Positions 32,558-32,680 of a stretch of DNA of 32,680 nt are shown here, piece by piece. Source of the stretch: an uncultured Spirochaetaceae bacterium (GTDB lineage: Bacteria > Spirochaetota > Spirochaetia > Sphaerochaetales > Sphaerochaetaceae); the NCBI GenBank assembly GCA_944389085.1, contig CALXLB010000040.1:1-32680 (forward strand), given 5' to 3'. The stretch's first letter is position 1. Every line of letters starts with the position of its first letter. Under the pieces are notes generated by a model, which saw nothing but the letters and a program-made list of their open reading frames with translations, did no database searches and was not told where the DNA came from. Position numbers and translations under genes: made by a program.

Positions 32558-32680
32558 GTGGAAAATGAAACTCAGATGACTGAAAAGCAGTCCTATCTGC
32601 AGCAGCATCTTATGTCAATTCCGGAATTAGAAGTCGGTCAGATCGTAACCGGTACTGTTGTACAGACAAATGACGAATCA
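32558..32680 (+). CDS. rpsA: 30S ribosomal protein S1, N-terminal start (3' truncated by window edge)
   Basis: The first 41 codons, from GTG 32558, with AGGAG at 32546-32550 giving a 7-nt spacing. ELEVGQIVTGTVVQTNDES is the opening of the first S1 domain. Its place directly after cmk is the conserved arrangement. A -10-like TATATT lies at 32533-32538 without a clear -35. An alternative start at the in-frame ATG 32576 lacks an RBS. Confidence 0.85.
   Translation, partial: MENETQMTEKQSYLQQHLMSIPELEVGQIVTGTVVQTNDES

Overview
The window looks like spirochaete chromosome (Spirochaetota, probably a Sphaerochaeta- or Treponema-like lineage). The main reasons are a 911-residue GreA with a very long helical/TPR-like N-terminal half, which as I recall is a spirochaete hallmark, and the compact gene order infB-rbfA-truB-ribF-rpsO-pnp-dut-lptF-lptG-tgt. 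Core genes are moderately GC-rich and mostly overlap by 1-8 bp. The genus is an inference.

Layout. (1) 1-8956, + strand: translation, ribosome-maturation and RNA genes (infB 3' end, rbfA, truB, ribF, rpsO, pnp), then dut, two YjgP/YjgQ lipid-export permeases (lptF, lptG) and tgt. (2) 9094-9600: a PrdX-type prolyl-tRNA editing protein. (3) 9640-21971, + strand: an accessory locus of about 12 kb. It has a sigma70-like promoter, a roughly 220-nt structured leader with a G8 tract, a PapD-like periplasmic chaperone, a 1338-residue usher-like protein, and ten consecutive secreted pilin-like proteins. (4) 22123-23883, - strand: a three-gene redox operon (rubredoxin/rubrerythrin-like, ferredoxin/rubredoxin-like, GNAT). 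(5) 24010-26745, - strand: greA, with its own promoter, a leader hairpin and an intrinsic terminator. (6) 27115-32680, + strand: rpe-dtd-recA, then scpA-scpB-rluB-cmk and the start of rpsA.

The most interesting system is region 3, which I read as a divergent chaperone-usher pilus in a spirochaete. The usher appears to be fused at its N-terminus to three inner-membrane helices. A linker of about 290 residues, made of roughly twelve degenerate 24-residue Pro/Ile-rich repeats, joins these helices to the barrel, so one polypeptide may span both membranes. This differs from textbook ushers, which have a cleaved signal peptide and no inner-membrane anchor. The subunits share a Gly-Phe motif, a Tyr-x-x-Trp/Cys region and a C-terminal Gly-x-Tyr beta strand, and are nearly cysteine-free. 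One 481-residue AT-rich subunit is a candidate tip adhesin. One small AT-rich subunit, set off by structured intergenic regions, is a candidate major pilin. The proposed working order is: the chaperone caps the subunits, the usher threads them out, and the hairpins around the candidate major pilin set stoichiometry. The G8 tract in the leader could allow phase variation.

All calls come from reading the sequence and from family knowledge recalled without database searches.
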